Origin: Chitinophagaceae bacterium
GTDB lineage: Bacteria; Bacteroidota; Bacteroidia; Chitinophagales; Chitinophagaceae
Assembly: GCA_016722465.1 (NCBI GenBank)
Contig: JADKJC010000001.1
Location: 1,674,001-1,738,000, forward strand
Direction: 5' to 3'
DNA length: 64,000 nucleotides
Notes under the pieces: model-generated
What the model was told of the DNA's origin: nothing
Seen by the model: the letters and a program-made list of their open reading frames with translations, nothing else
The model's database searches: none
Part shown: positions 17,080-25,667 of the stretch, one piece after another
Layout: each line of letters begins with the position of its first letter
Position numbering within the stretch: position 1 is the stretch's first letter
Made by a program: the position numbers and the translations under genes

Positions 17080-18891
17080 TTAGGCTACAGCCTGGCTCAT
17101 TGATTTGCTCACACGTTTGCGGTCGTCTTCATTCAGTATTACTTTGCGTAAACGGATGCTTTTTGGTGTTACCTCAATGCATTCATCCTGCTGGATGTAT
17201 TCCATACATTCTTCAAGGCTCATTAATATCTTGGGTGCTGCTTTTGAAGCATCATCCGAACCGCTTGCACGGTGGTTGGTCAGTTTCTTAGGTTCGGTAG
17301 CATTTACCACTAAATCACCTGGCTTAATATGCTCGGCAATAATCTGACCTGCATAAACATCCTGGCCCGGATCAACAAAGAAACGGCCCCTGTCCTGCAA
17401 TTTATCAATTGAATAAGCCGTTGTTTTTTCAGTTGTTTTTGATAACAGCACACCATTGTTACGCCCGGGAATAGTTCCTTTCCAAGGCCTGTATTCATGA
17501 AAGCGGTGTGCCATTACTGCCTCACCGGCCGTACTGGTCAGCATATTGCTTCTCAATCCTATCAAACCTCTTGAAGGAATATCAAATTCCAGATGCTGCA
17601 TTTCACCTTTTGTTTCCATTACCAGCATTTCACCTTTACGTTGTGTAACAAGGTCAATTACTTTTCCGCTGAATTCTGCAGGTACATCTACTACCAGTAC
17701 TTCATACGGCTCATTCTTGGTACCGTTGATCTCTTTTACCAACACCTGTGGTTGTCCAATGGTCAATTCAAATCCTTCCCTTCTCATGGTTTCAATTAAG
17801 ATACCCAGGTGAAGGATACCACGGCCATATACATTAAAGCTATCTGCACTGTCGCTGTCTTCAACTTTAAGCGCCAGGTTCTTTTCTGTTTCCTTCATTA
17901 AGCGGTCACGAAGGTGGCGGCTGGTTACAAACTTTCCTTCCTTACCAAAGAAAGGAGAGTTGTTGATGCCGAACAACATACTCATGGTAGGTTCATCTAC
18001 GCTGATCGTTGGCAATGCTTCGGGATTTTCTGCATCAGCAATGGTATCACCGATATTAAAATTCTCCAATCCAACCACTGCACAAATATCGCCGGCCATT
18101 ACTTCTGCCACTTTCTTTTTGCCCATTCCTTCAAACACGTACAGTTCTTTGATCTTCATTTTTTTAATGCTGCCATCGGCCTGCATTAGAGCAATCTGCT
18201 GACTTTCTTTTACACTGCCACGGGCTACTTTGCCAACGGCGATCCTTCCTAAAAAGGAAGAATAGTCAAGCGATGTGATCTGCATCTGGAGCGTACCTTC
18301 ATTTGCTTTAGGCTCTGGTACATGTTCCAGTATTGCATCCATTAAAGGAAATATATTATCCGTTTGCGTTAAACTTGTATTCATCCAGCCATTCTTGCTG
18401 CTACCGTAAATAGTAGGAAAATTCAGCTGCTCTTCAGTAGCATCAAGGTTAAAGAATAATTCAAAAACAGCATCATGTACTTCATCCGGACGACAATTTG
18501 ACTTGTCTACTTTATTGATCACTACAATAGGGTGCAGGCCCAATGCAAGCGCCTTCTGCAATACAAAACGTGTTTGAGGCATGGGGCCTTCAAAAGCATC
18601 TACCAATAGCAACACACCGTCTGCCATTTTCAATACTCTTTCTACTTCACCACCAAAGTCACTGTGACCAGGAGTGTCTATAACGTTTACTTTAACGCCT
18701 TTATAATTAACGGAGATGTTCTTACTGAAAATGGTGATACCACGCTCTCTTTCAAGGTCATTGCTGTCCATGATCAGTTCGCCGGTCTCCTGGTTATCCC
18801 TGAAAACCTGGGTAGCATGTAAGATTTTATCAACCAGGGTAGTTTTACCGTGATCAACGTGTGCAATAATTGCTATATTTCTGATATTCAT
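17080..18891 (-). CDS. typA: Ribosome-associated translational GTPase TypA/BipA
   Basis: A 603-residue EF-G-like GTPase of normal length that helps 50S assembly under stress. G1 is AHVDHGKTT (about 10-18), switch I is RERGITI, G3 is DTPGHSDFGG and G4 is NKVD. EF-G domain II and III/V-like regions follow, with a BipA-type C-terminal domain (FFVDPGQDVYAGQIIAEH). It is divergent from mgsA, and the 130-bp gap carries a 15-bp direct repeat. Confidence 0.96.
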   Translation of the reverse strand: MNIRNIAIIAHVDHGKTTLVDKILHATQVFRDNQETGELIMDSNDLERERGITIFSKNISVNYKGVKVNVIDTPGHSDFGGEVERVLKMADGVLLLVDAFEGPMPQTRFVLQKALALGLHPIVVINKVDKSNCRPDEVHDAVFELFFNLDATEEQLNFPTIYGSSKNGWMNTSLTQTDNIFPLMDAILEHVPEPKANEGTLQMQITSLDYSSFLGRIAVGKVARGSVKESQQIALMQADGSIKKMKIKELYVFEGMGKKKVAEVMAGDICAVVGLENFNIGDTIADAENPEALPTISVDEPTMSMLFGINNSPFFGKEGKFVTSRHLRDRLMKETEKNLALKVEDSDSADSFNVYGRGILHLGILIETMRREGFELTIGQPQVLVKEINGTKNEPYEVLVVDVPAEFSGKVIDLVTQRKGEMLVMETKGEMQHLEFDIPSRGLIGLRSNMLTSTAGEAVMAHRFHEYRPWKGTIPGRNNGVLLSKTTEKTTAYSIDKLQDRGRFFVDPGQDVYAGQIIAEHIKPGDLVVNATEPKKLTNHRASGSDDASKAAPKILMSLEECMEYIQQDECIEVTPKSIRLRKVILNEDDRKRVSKSMSQAVA

Positions 18892-18923
18892 AATCGCTTT
18901 TTAAAAAGAGCGGCGAAGGTACA

Positions 18924-18979
18924 GCATTTCAGCCGGATGGCAAGGTTAAAAGACTATTATTATTGCATTTCAGCCGGAT
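18924..18979. repeat. 15-bp direct repeat between divergent typA and mgsA
   Basis: GCATTTCAGCCGGAT occurs at 18924-18938 and again, identically, at 18965-18979, 41 bp apart start to start. The second copy ends just upstream of the likely mgsA -7 element. It could be a pair of regulator sites or a small duplication. Confidence 0.8.
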
Positions 18980-18987
18980 TACTTTTA

Positions 18988-18995
18988 TATCTTTC
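18988..18995 (+). promoter_or_regulatory. Probable -7 element of mgsA
   Basis: TATCTTTC, one mismatch from TAnnTTTG, 26 bases before the mgsA start. The 11-base TTATATCTTTC is also found in the parA promoter (24834-24844). Confidence 0.4.
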
Positions 18996-19021
18996 CCGTA
19001 TTAAAATATAAACGGATTAGA

Positions 19022-19477
19022 ATGAATACAATAAGGACGATAGGAAAAAGAAAACGCATTGCGTTGGTGGCACATGATAATAAAAAGAAAGACCTGATAG
19101 AGTGGGCTAAGCACAACGCAGTGATATTGGCAAAGCATGAATTGGTTGCAACGGGAACTACCGGTAAACTACTGGAAGAGGAATTGGACCGCCCGGTTAA
19201 AAAAATGTTGAGCGGACCGCTGGGTGGTGACCAGCAAATTGGTGCTATGATAGCCGAAGGAATGATCGATGTGCTGATATTTTTTTGGGACCCGATGGAA
19301 GCACAGCCACATGACAGTGATGTAAAAGCATTGCTAAGGTTGGGTGTAGCCTGGAATATTTTGCTGGCCTGCGACCGGGCAACGGCGGATTTCATCTTAA
19401 CTTCTCCGTTGATGCAGGAAGTATATGATACGATTGTGCCCGATTATGAGAATTATTTGAAGAGAAAGGTCGTGTAA
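19022..19477 (+). CDS. mgsA: Methylglyoxal synthase
   Basis: A 151-residue enzyme that converts dihydroxyacetone phosphate to methylglyoxal and phosphate. Matching landmarks are ALVAHDNKK, LVATGTTG (phosphate loop), SGPLGGDQQIGAMIAEG with the catalytic Asp, and FFWDPMEAQPHDSDVKALLR. Length is normal. It is a single-gene unit divergent from typA. Confidence 0.95.
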   Translation: MNTIRTIGKRKRIALVAHDNKKKDLIEWAKHNAVILAKHELVATGTTGKLLEEELDRPVKKMLSGPLGGDQQIGAMIAEGMIDVLIFFWDPMEAQPHDSDVKALLRLGVAWNILLACDRATADFILTSPLMQEVYDTIVPDYENYLKRKVV

Positions 19478-19538
19478 GGATATATATCCGATTACACTAT
19501 AATCACAAAAGTAATAGCAACCTGTTTGTCTTCCACAG

Positions 19539-19610
19539 TATTCTCCAATGCTCTGCGTGGGATTGTCTTTTGCACGCAGAGATGCTAAGGCCGCAGATAA
19601 GAATAATGAT
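19539..19610. repeat. Degenerate dispersed repeat of CGCAGAG/GCTAAGG type
   Basis: The stretch contains CTCTGCGTGG and, in the opposite sense, CACGCAGAGATGCTAAGG and CCGCAGATAAG. This is the kind of degenerate AAGG/CAGAG repeat found again at 40186, 42975 and 55950. It lies between mgsA and the convergent acyltransferase gene. Confidence 0.5.
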
Positions 19611-19637
19611 TTTTCAAACTGCTATACTACCAGGAAT

Positions 19638-20765
19638 CTACACCCTCACATAAATCTTCTTCTTATCCAAAAAATAACCCACTACCCAGCAAAGCAGCAT
19701 AAAACTTACTGCAAAAAGGAAAGCGCCGAAATAGTCTCCAAAATGCTGGAATATATTTTTATAGGTCCATTGATAAACAGATGTCTTTGGATCTGCCCTG
19801 AAAAACCACAGCAATGTAGCGCCCAGTTCAGATAATAGATAAATGAACAAAGGGTTTCGGCCAAATACTTCAAAAAAATAAGTCCAGTTGGTTTTTTGTT
19901 TGAAGTTGATAACGTAAATGATGACAGCAATAACAATGCAATCAATGCCTGTAGTATGCAGCACAAAAGAACTTGTCCATAATTTTTTATTGATTGGGAA
20001 ACCCAGGTTCCAGCAATAAGCGGCAAAGATCAGTAAAGCGCCCGCCATTAAAAGTTTGGAAAGACCTTCGTAAGTATTGCCTTTTTCCTGTATATATCTT
20101 CCGGTTGTATAACCTGCCAACACATTTACAACTGATGTCATGGTACTCAGCAATCCTTCGGGGTCAAAAGCAATGCCTTCGCCATGGTACAGGTGTTTTT
20201 CATTCAGCAACCAGCGGTCAATCACTGAACCAAGGTTACCCTGCATACTCAATGGATCTGCAGCATCTCCAAAAGCGGAGAGTAAAAACCAGTAAGCAAA
20301 CAATAAAATAATACTTACAATCAGTGTTGTTTTGGGTTTTAGATAGTAAACCATCAACGATGCAATACCATAACACAATGCAATCCGCTGCAACACACCA
20401 AACACTCTGGTATCTTCAAATGGAGCAAAACTGAAATGATTGGCTGCGTCTCTTTTTACAAAAGGGAACCAGTACATGAGGTAGCCCAGCAAAAAAATAA
20501 GGGAAGTACGTTTTAAAATTTTCCAAAGGACCTGGCTTTGTGAAAGGCTGTCCCATTTCTTCATCACAAAACTCATGGCATTACCAACAGCAAACAAAAA
20601 GGAAGGAAATACCAGGTCGGTTGGTGTAAACCCATGCCATGCTGCATGTTGCAAAGGAGCATAAGTGGTAACCCCATTTCCGGAGGTATTCACAATGATC
20701 ATCAGGCAAACAGTCATTCCCCTGAAAACATCAAGGGCGGTAAAGCGTTGGGATGTAGCTGTCAT
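19638..20765 (-). CDS. DUF5009/heparan-alpha-glucosaminide acetyltransferase-like membrane protein
   Basis: A 375-residue polytopic membrane protein with about ten TM helices. The N-terminal signature RFTALDVFRGMTVCLMIIVN and the HGFTPTDLVFPSFLFAVG block are typical of COG4299/NagX-like proteins related to human HGSNAT, thought to transfer acyl groups across the membrane to sugars. The substrate is unknown. It is divergent from the oxidoreductase gene at 20853, an arrangement compatible with joint use in sugar metabolism, but that is inference. Confidence 0.85.
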   Translation of the reverse strand: MTATSQRFTALDVFRGMTVCLMIIVNTSGNGVTTYAPLQHAAWHGFTPTDLVFPSFLFAVGNAMSFVMKKWDSLSQSQVLWKILKRTSLIFLLGYLMYWFPFVKRDAANHFSFAPFEDTRVFGVLQRIALCYGIASLMVYYLKPKTTLIVSIILLFAYWFLLSAFGDAADPLSMQGNLGSVIDRWLLNEKHLYHGEGIAFDPEGLLSTMTSVVNVLAGYTTGRYIQEKGNTYEGLSKLLMAGALLIFAAYCWNLGFPINKKLWTSSFVLHTTGIDCIVIAVIIYVINFKQKTNWTYFFEVFGRNPLFIYLLSELGATLLWFFRADPKTSVYQWTYKNIFQHFGDYFGAFLFAVSFMLLCWVVGYFLDKKKIYVRV

Positions 20766-20852
20766 TTTTTGTAGTTGAGGCTGTACAAATTAGGGATTTT
20801 ATTTTAACTGCCGCATGAACATTTGTATCTTTAAAGCAAATAAATATTTGCT

Positions 20853-22217
20853 ATGCCTAAACATTGGACCCGCCGAGATGCCCTCAGGGTATTGGGCTTA
20901 ACCGCAGGAACCGTATTACCATTTTCATCATGGGCAACAACAGAAGATGGATTGCCTATTTTATTGCCACAGGAAAAAATATCGTTAGAGAAACCGGTCA
21001 CTGCCATTACACTGGGCGCAGGCAACCGGGGCAATGTATATGGCGGCTATTCTTTACAATATTCAGATCAACTGGACATTATTGGTGTTGCCGAACCCAT
21101 TGCCATTCGCAATGAACGCTATGCACAAAAACACAATATCAAAGCAGAGAACCGCTTCGCTACCTGGGAAGAGGTATTTAAAAAACCAAAATTTGCAGAT
21201 GCCATCATTATAACTACACCCGATAATTTGCATTATGGCCCCTGTATGAAAGCATTGGAAATGGGTTATGATGTGTTACTGGAAAAACCAATTTCTCCCA
21301 GCGAAAAAGAATGCCGTGATATATTAGCACTGGCAAAAAAAACAGGCAGGATCGTGGCTGTTTGCCATGTACTACGCTATGCTCCTTATTTTGTAAAGCT
21401 GAAAGAGATCATGAACAGTGGCGTGCTGGGAGATATTGTGAGCATACAGCACATGGAGCCTATTGAACACATCCACATGAGCCACTCTTATGTAAGAGGC
21501 AACTGGCATAACAGTAAGCAAACCACACCGATCATCCTGGCAAAATCATGTCACGATTTGGATATATTAAGATGGATGGTTGGCAAACCATGCACTCATA
21601 TACAGGCATTTGGCGACCTGCATTGGTTCACCGAAAAAAATGCACCTGCAGGAAGTACAGCCCGTTGCAGCGATGGTTGTGCCGTGGAATCAAAATGCCC
21701 TTATTCAGCCCTGGAAATTTATTACCGGAAGAGAGAACGCAATTATGTGTTTGATCTGCCCGATGACAAAGGCAAGCAGGCAGAGTATGTACTACAGCAA
21801 TTAAAAACCACCAACTACGGACGTTGTGTGTACCGCATGGACAATGACCAGCCTGATCATTACACTACCAATATTTTATTTGATGGCGGGTTGACTGCTG
21901 CATTCTCGATGGAAGCCTTTACTTCTTATGAAGGAAGAAGAACAAGGGTAATGGGAAGTTTAGGAGATGTAGTTGGAGATATGAGTTCCTTTACAATGAC
22001 TGATTTTTTAACCGGCCAGAAAACAGAATGGAAACAAAGCACCGATGGCCATGGTGGTGGCGACTGGCGGCTGGTGGCTAACTGGATACAGGCATTGTCA
22101 AAAAGGGACGCTTCATTACTGACATCAACGATTGATCAATCCATCGAAAGCCATGTAATGGGCTTTATGGCAGAAGAAAGCAGGAAGACGAAGAAGGTGA
22201 TGGATATAGTGATGTGA
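20853..22217 (+). CDS. Gfo/Idh/MocA-family oxidoreductase with Tat-type signal
   Basis: A 454-residue protein. The N-terminus has a twin-arginine motif (TRRDALRVLGL) and a hydrophobic region ending about residue 30, as in the secreted Bacteroidota branch of the family. A Rossmann motif follows (LGAGNRGNVYGG), and EKPISPSEKEC supplies the family's EKP motif. Later motifs include CHVLRYAPYF and KSCHDLDILRWMVGKP. A Cys-rich loop (ARCSDGCAVESKCPYSA) may bind metal. Such proteins act on sugars with tightly bound NAD(P); the substrate is not predictable. Confidence 0.88.
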   Translation: MPKHWTRRDALRVLGLTAGTVLPFSSWATTEDGLPILLPQEKISLEKPVTAITLGAGNRGNVYGGYSLQYSDQLDIIGVAEPIAIRNERYAQKHNIKAENRFATWEEVFKKPKFADAIIITTPDNLHYGPCMKALEMGYDVLLEKPISPSEKECRDILALAKKTGRIVAVCHVLRYAPYFVKLKEIMNSGVLGDIVSIQHMEPIEHIHMSHSYVRGNWHNSKQTTPIILAKSCHDLDILRWMVGKPCTHIQAFGDLHWFTEKNAPAGSTARCSDGCAVESKCPYSALEIYYRKRERNYVFDLPDDKGKQAEYVLQQLKTTNYGRCVYRMDNDQPDHYTTNILFDGGLTAAFSMEAFTSYEGRRTRVMGSLGDVVGDMSSFTMTDFLTGQKTEWKQSTDGHGGGDWRLVANWIQALSKRDASLLTSTIDQSIESHVMGFMAEESRKTKKVMDIVM

Positions 22218-22360
22218 TTTCCTGCAATAAAATTCACAGGGCCGGACATCTTTAAAAAGTGGCCGGTCTTTATTTTAACATGTCGGCAAAAAATGTGAAA
22301 TAAAAATCTGTTATGTCATAATTGACAGGTTGTCTTTCCGGCTCGATTTTTTATTAAAGA

Positions 22361-22666
22361 ATGGTCATGAAAAACGAGAAACACTTCCTGCCCAACATCG
22401 CCCTTTGCATTGCAATGGACCTTGTTGGTATGTTCACTTACATCATACCAGCTTTTAGTGAATTTGCAGACGTTGTCTGGGCACCCGTCTCTGCCATTAT
22501 CTTTTACAAATTATTTGGCGGCAGGATTGGTATGATTGGTGCTGTATTGAATTTTTTAGAAGAGATCATTCCTTTCACTGACATTATTCCTTCTTTTACC
22601 ATCGCATGGTTTATCAGGAAAAATACAATTGAAAGAGTAACTATAAATAGAATTGGTGGTAAATAA
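22361..22666 (+). CDS. Small conserved membrane protein, unknown function
   Basis: A 101-residue protein with two or three hydrophobic segments (CIAMDLVGMFTYIIPAF, VWAPVSAIIFYKLFGG, MIGAVLNFLEEIIPF) and a short basic tail. The Asp in the first and the Glu pair in the third segment are unusual for a simple anchor. An ATG six bases downstream is an alternative start. It sits between the oxidoreductase and uvrB, with no known partner. Confidence 0.75.
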   Translation: MVMKNEKHFLPNIALCIAMDLVGMFTYIIPAFSEFADVVWAPVSAIIFYKLFGGRIGMIGAVLNFLEEIIPFTDIIPSFTIAWFIRKNTIERVTINRIGGK

Positions 22667-22693
22667 TTCTTTCCTTATCGCTACTGCAAGTAC

Positions 22694-22726
22694 TAATTTT
22701 ACTGTGCAAAAATAATTTTACTGTGC
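22694..22726. repeat. Short direct repeat overlapping the uvrB start
   Basis: TAATTTTACTGTGC occurs at 22694-22707 and 22713-22726, 19 bp apart. The second copy contains the GTG start codon of uvrB; the first copy contains an out-of-frame GTG. Confidence 0.85.
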
Positions 22727-24762
22727 CATTCAATCTTCAATCACCATACTCACCTTCCGGCGACCAGCCGGATGCCATCCGTAAATTAACCGAAGGTATA
22801 CTGGAAGGGGAACGTTACCAGACATTGCTGGGCGTTACCGGAAGTGGTAAAACCTATACCATTGCTAATGTAATTCAGAATGTGCAGCGGCCCACCCTGG
22901 TGCTTACACATAACAAAACGCTGGTAGCGCAATTGTATGGGGAGTTCAAACAATTTTTTCCAGACAATGCCGTGGGTTATTTTGTAAGTTATTACGATTA
23001 CTACCAACCTGAGGCGTACATGCCCGTTAGCAATACCTACATTGAAAAAGATCTGAGCATCAATGAAGAATTAGATAAACTTCGCCTTCAGGCCACCGCA
23101 CAATTATTAAGCGGCCGACGAGATATTATTGTGGTAGCAAGCGTGAGCTGTATCTATGGTATGGGTAACCCAACCGAATTTGAAAATGGAATTGTACGGA
23201 TTCAGAAAGGCCAGGTTATTTCAAGGCAGGGATTTTTGCATGCGCTGGTCAATAGCTTATATTCAAGAAGCCAGGGAGATTTTACAAGAGGAACATTCAG
23301 AGTGAAGGGAGATACGGTAGACATCAATTTGCCTTACGTGGATTTTGGTTACCGCATCACTTTTTTTGGTGATGAAATAGAAAGTATTGAAACGCTGGAA
23401 CTGAGCAGCAGCAAACGCATCGGGCTGGTGGATAATGCAGCGATCTTTCCTGCCAATTTATATTTGGCACCCAAAGATATCATGCAGCAGGTGATTTACG
23501 AGATACAGGATGAGACTGCTGCTCAGGTAGAATATTTTAAAAGCACGGGAAAATATATTGAGGCACAGCGCCTGAGTGAAAGGGTGAATTATGATCTGGA
23601 AATGATCAGGGAATTGGGCTATTGCAATGGTATTGAAAACTATTCCCGCTTTTTTGACAGGAGAACACCCGGCACCAGGCCATTCTGTTTACTAGATTAT
23701 TTCCCCAAAGATTTTATCTGCATTTTAGATGAAAGCCACCAGACCGTACCGCAGATAAGCGGCATGTACGGCGGCGACCGTAGCAGGAAATTGATTTTGG
23801 TGGATTATGGTTTTCGCTTGCCGTCGGCACTTGATAACCGGCCGCTCAATTTTCATGAATTTGAAAACATGATCGGGCAAACCATATTTGTGAGTGCTAC
23901 ACCCAGTGAATTTGAGTTGGAAAAAACCGGCGGCATTGTTGTGGAGCAGGTGGTAAGACCAACAGGTTTGCTGGACCCTCCCATTGAGGTTCGCCCATCT
24001 GTGAACCAGATCGATGATCTGCTCGATGAAATTGACAAGCGTATTACAAAAGGAGATCGTGTGCTGGTGACCACACTCACCAAACGCATGGCAGAGGAAA
24101 TGGACAAATACCTGCACCGCATCAATATTAAAAGCAAGTACATACACAGCGAAGTAGATGCGTTGGAAAGAGTAGAGATTTTACGGGAGTTGCGATTGGG
24201 AATCATAGATGTATTGGTGGGAGTAAATCTATTGAGAGAAGGGTTGGATCTGCCCGAAGTTTCGCTGGTAGCTATTTTAGATGCAGACAAAGAAGGGTTT
24301 CTCCGAAATGAAAGAAGCCTTACTCAAACAGCCGGCAGGGCTGCAAGAAATGTAGATGGACTGGTAATTTTTTATGCAGATAAAATGACGGAGAGCATGC
24401 AGAAAACAATTGATGAAACCGATCGCCGCAGGGAAAAACAGGTGGCTTATAATATTGAGCACGGCATCACTCCTAAAACCATTATCAAAAGTGTAGACCA
24501 GATCATGGCACAAGGTTCGGTGCTGGATGTAAAGGGGTATGATCCATCCAGACCATATTCCATAGCCGCAGATGAAGACATTGTTACCGTAGCAGCAGAA
24601 GAGCCCGAAGAATACCTGACCATTCCGCAAATGGAAAAGAAAATTGCCGCCACCAAAAAATCGATGGAAAAAGCGGCCAGGGATATGGACTTTATGGAAG
24701 CGGCAAGGTTGAGGGATGAAATGTTCAGGTTGCAGAAGGAACTGGAAGCAATGAAAGGATAA
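22723..24762 (+). CDS. uvrB: Excinuclease ABC subunit B
   Basis: A 679-residue DNA damage-recognition helicase of nucleotide excision repair. Walker A is GVTGSGKT (about 37-44), HNKTLVAQL is motif Ia, and the beta-hairpin region YYDYYQPEAY inserts into the damaged duplex. DESHQT is motif II, LREGLDLPEV and QTAGRAARN are motifs V-VI. A C-terminal UVR motif (about 634-668, MEAARLRDEM) binds UvrC. It starts with GTG. A 29-bp palindrome follows the stop codon. Confidence 0.97.
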   Translation: MPFNLQSPYSPSGDQPDAIRKLTEGILEGERYQTLLGVTGSGKTYTIANVIQNVQRPTLVLTHNKTLVAQLYGEFKQFFPDNAVGYFVSYYDYYQPEAYMPVSNTYIEKDLSINEELDKLRLQATAQLLSGRRDIIVVASVSCIYGMGNPTEFENGIVRIQKGQVISRQGFLHALVNSLYSRSQGDFTRGTFRVKGDTVDINLPYVDFGYRITFFGDEIESIETLELSSSKRIGLVDNAAIFPANLYLAPKDIMQQVIYEIQDETAAQVEYFKSTGKYIEAQRLSERVNYDLEMIRELGYCNGIENYSRFFDRRTPGTRPFCLLDYFPKDFICILDESHQTVPQISGMYGGDRSRKLILVDYGFRLPSALDNRPLNFHEFENMIGQTIFVSATPSEFELEKTGGIVVEQVVRPTGLLDPPIEVRPSVNQIDDLLDEIDKRITKGDRVLVTTLTKRMAEEMDKYLHRINIKSKYIHSEVDALERVEILRELRLGIIDVLVGVNLLREGLDLPEVSLVAILDADKEGFLRNERSLTQTAGRAARNVDGLVIFYADKMTESMQKTIDETDRRREKQVAYNIEHGITPKTIIKSVDQIMAQGSVLDVKGYDPSRPYSIAADEDIVTVAAEEPEEYLTIPQMEKKIAATKKSMEKAARDMDFMEAARLRDEMFRLQKELEAMKG

Positions 24763-24771
24763 TATTTACAT

Positions 24772-24800
24772 GGAAGTCAAGTTTTTAAAACTTGACTTCC
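24772..24800. repeat. 29-bp near-perfect palindrome between uvrB and parA
   Basis: GGAAGTCAAG at 24772-24781 is mirrored by CTTGACTTCC at 24791-24800, and the T/A-rich centre also pairs, giving a 14-bp arm with one central base. There is no following T run, so it is not a classical terminator, though it could still end or stabilise the uvrB transcript. Confidence 0.85.
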
Positions 24801-24814
24801 CGGAAATAAACCCT

Positions 24815-24844
24815 TTTGCCACATCAAAAAAAATTATATCTTTC
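24815..24844 (+). promoter_or_regulatory. Predicted parA promoter
   Basis: TTTG (24815-24818), 18 bases, then TATCTTTC (24837-24844): the Bacteroidota -33/-7 pattern with one mismatch, 25 bases before the start codon. Confidence 0.55.
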
Positions 24845-24869
24845 ATATCCAACAAAAAAATAAACTCAC

Positions 24870-25610
24870 ATGACCACGATAGCTCTCTACAATCTCAAAG
24901 GCGGGGTAGGTAAAACCGCCAGTTGCGTAAATTTTGCTTACCTGGCTGCTGCCGATGGTTTCAAAACTTTGTTGTGGGACATTGATCCACAGGGCTCAGC
25001 CACCTTTTATTATAAAGCAAAACCTAAAACTCATCCCGGCATAAAAAAACTCATCACCAAAGATGCGGTGCTGGAAAGTGCAGTAATGAGTACCGACTTT
25101 GAGATGGTGGATGTGATCCCGGCAGACAGCACTTCCAAAAGTGCGGATATCATGCTGGAAGAAATGAAGGGCAATAAAAACAGGTTGAAGGGGATACTGA
25201 AACAGCTGGGTGGTGAGTATGAATTTGTTTTTATTGATTGCCCGCCCGGATTCAGCGCCCTGCATGAAAATATTTTTAATGCAGCAGATATTGTGCTGAT
25301 GCCGGTGATACCAACCACGCTGTCTGTTCGCACTTACCACATGGTAAAAGATTACTTTAAAGAAAAAGACCTCGATATTAAAAAGATGATGTGCTTCTTC
25401 ACCATGACGGACCTGCGCAAAAACCTGCACAATGAAATAATGGAAGAGCTGTACAAAGACAAGCGCTTTTTCCAGAACTACATTCCTTATTTAAGTGATG
25501 TGGAAAAAATGGGTATACACAAAGCTCCCATTATGGAATTTGCCAACAGCAGTTATGCGGCTAAGTGTTACCGGGAGTTGTGGACAGAAATTAAAGAAGG
25601 CGTTTTATAA
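24870..25610 (+). CDS. ParA-family ATPase (orphan)
   Basis: A 246-residue ATPase of the MinD/ParA class. A deviant Walker A motif KGGVGKT (about 10-16) has the signature lysine, DIDPQGS is the A' motif and VFIDCPPGFS is Walker B. These proteins bind DNA or membrane as ATP dimers and position chromosomes, plasmids or protein complexes. No parB lies next to it, so its cargo is unknown; chromosome parA usually neighbours parB. It is monocistronic, with its own promoter and a strong terminator. Confidence 0.88.
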   Translation: MTTIALYNLKGGVGKTASCVNFAYLAAADGFKTLLWDIDPQGSATFYYKAKPKTHPGIKKLITKDAVLESAVMSTDFEMVDVIPADSTSKSADIMLEEMKGNKNRLKGILKQLGGEYEFVFIDCPPGFSALHENIFNAADIVLMPVIPTTLSVRTYHMVKDYFKEKDLDIKKMMCFFTMTDLRKNLHNEIMEELYKDKRFFQNYIPYLSDVEKMGIHKAPIMEFANSSYAAKCYRELWTEIKEGVL

Positions 25611-25611
25611 T

Positions 25612-25648
25612 AACAAAAAAGCAAGGACATTATCCTTGCTTTTTTGTT
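25612..25648. terminator. Bidirectional terminator between parA and the convergent lipoprotein gene
   Basis: Perfect 16-bp stem (25612-25627 with 25633-25648) and CATTA loop. The core GCAAGGA/TCCTTGC is flanked by six A on one side and six T on the other, so it works in both directions. Confidence 0.92.
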
Positions 25649-25667
25649 GTGTTCAATCAACTGTATT

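Noticed and set aside
19548..19835. 95-codon plus-strand ORF
   Set aside because: Starts in a dispersed repeat and lies antisense to the acyltransferase gene; no domain or signal.
22240..22290. Terminator after the oxidoreductase gene
   Set aside because: GGCCGG occurs twice in direct order; only a weak bulged stem forms, so I do not call it.
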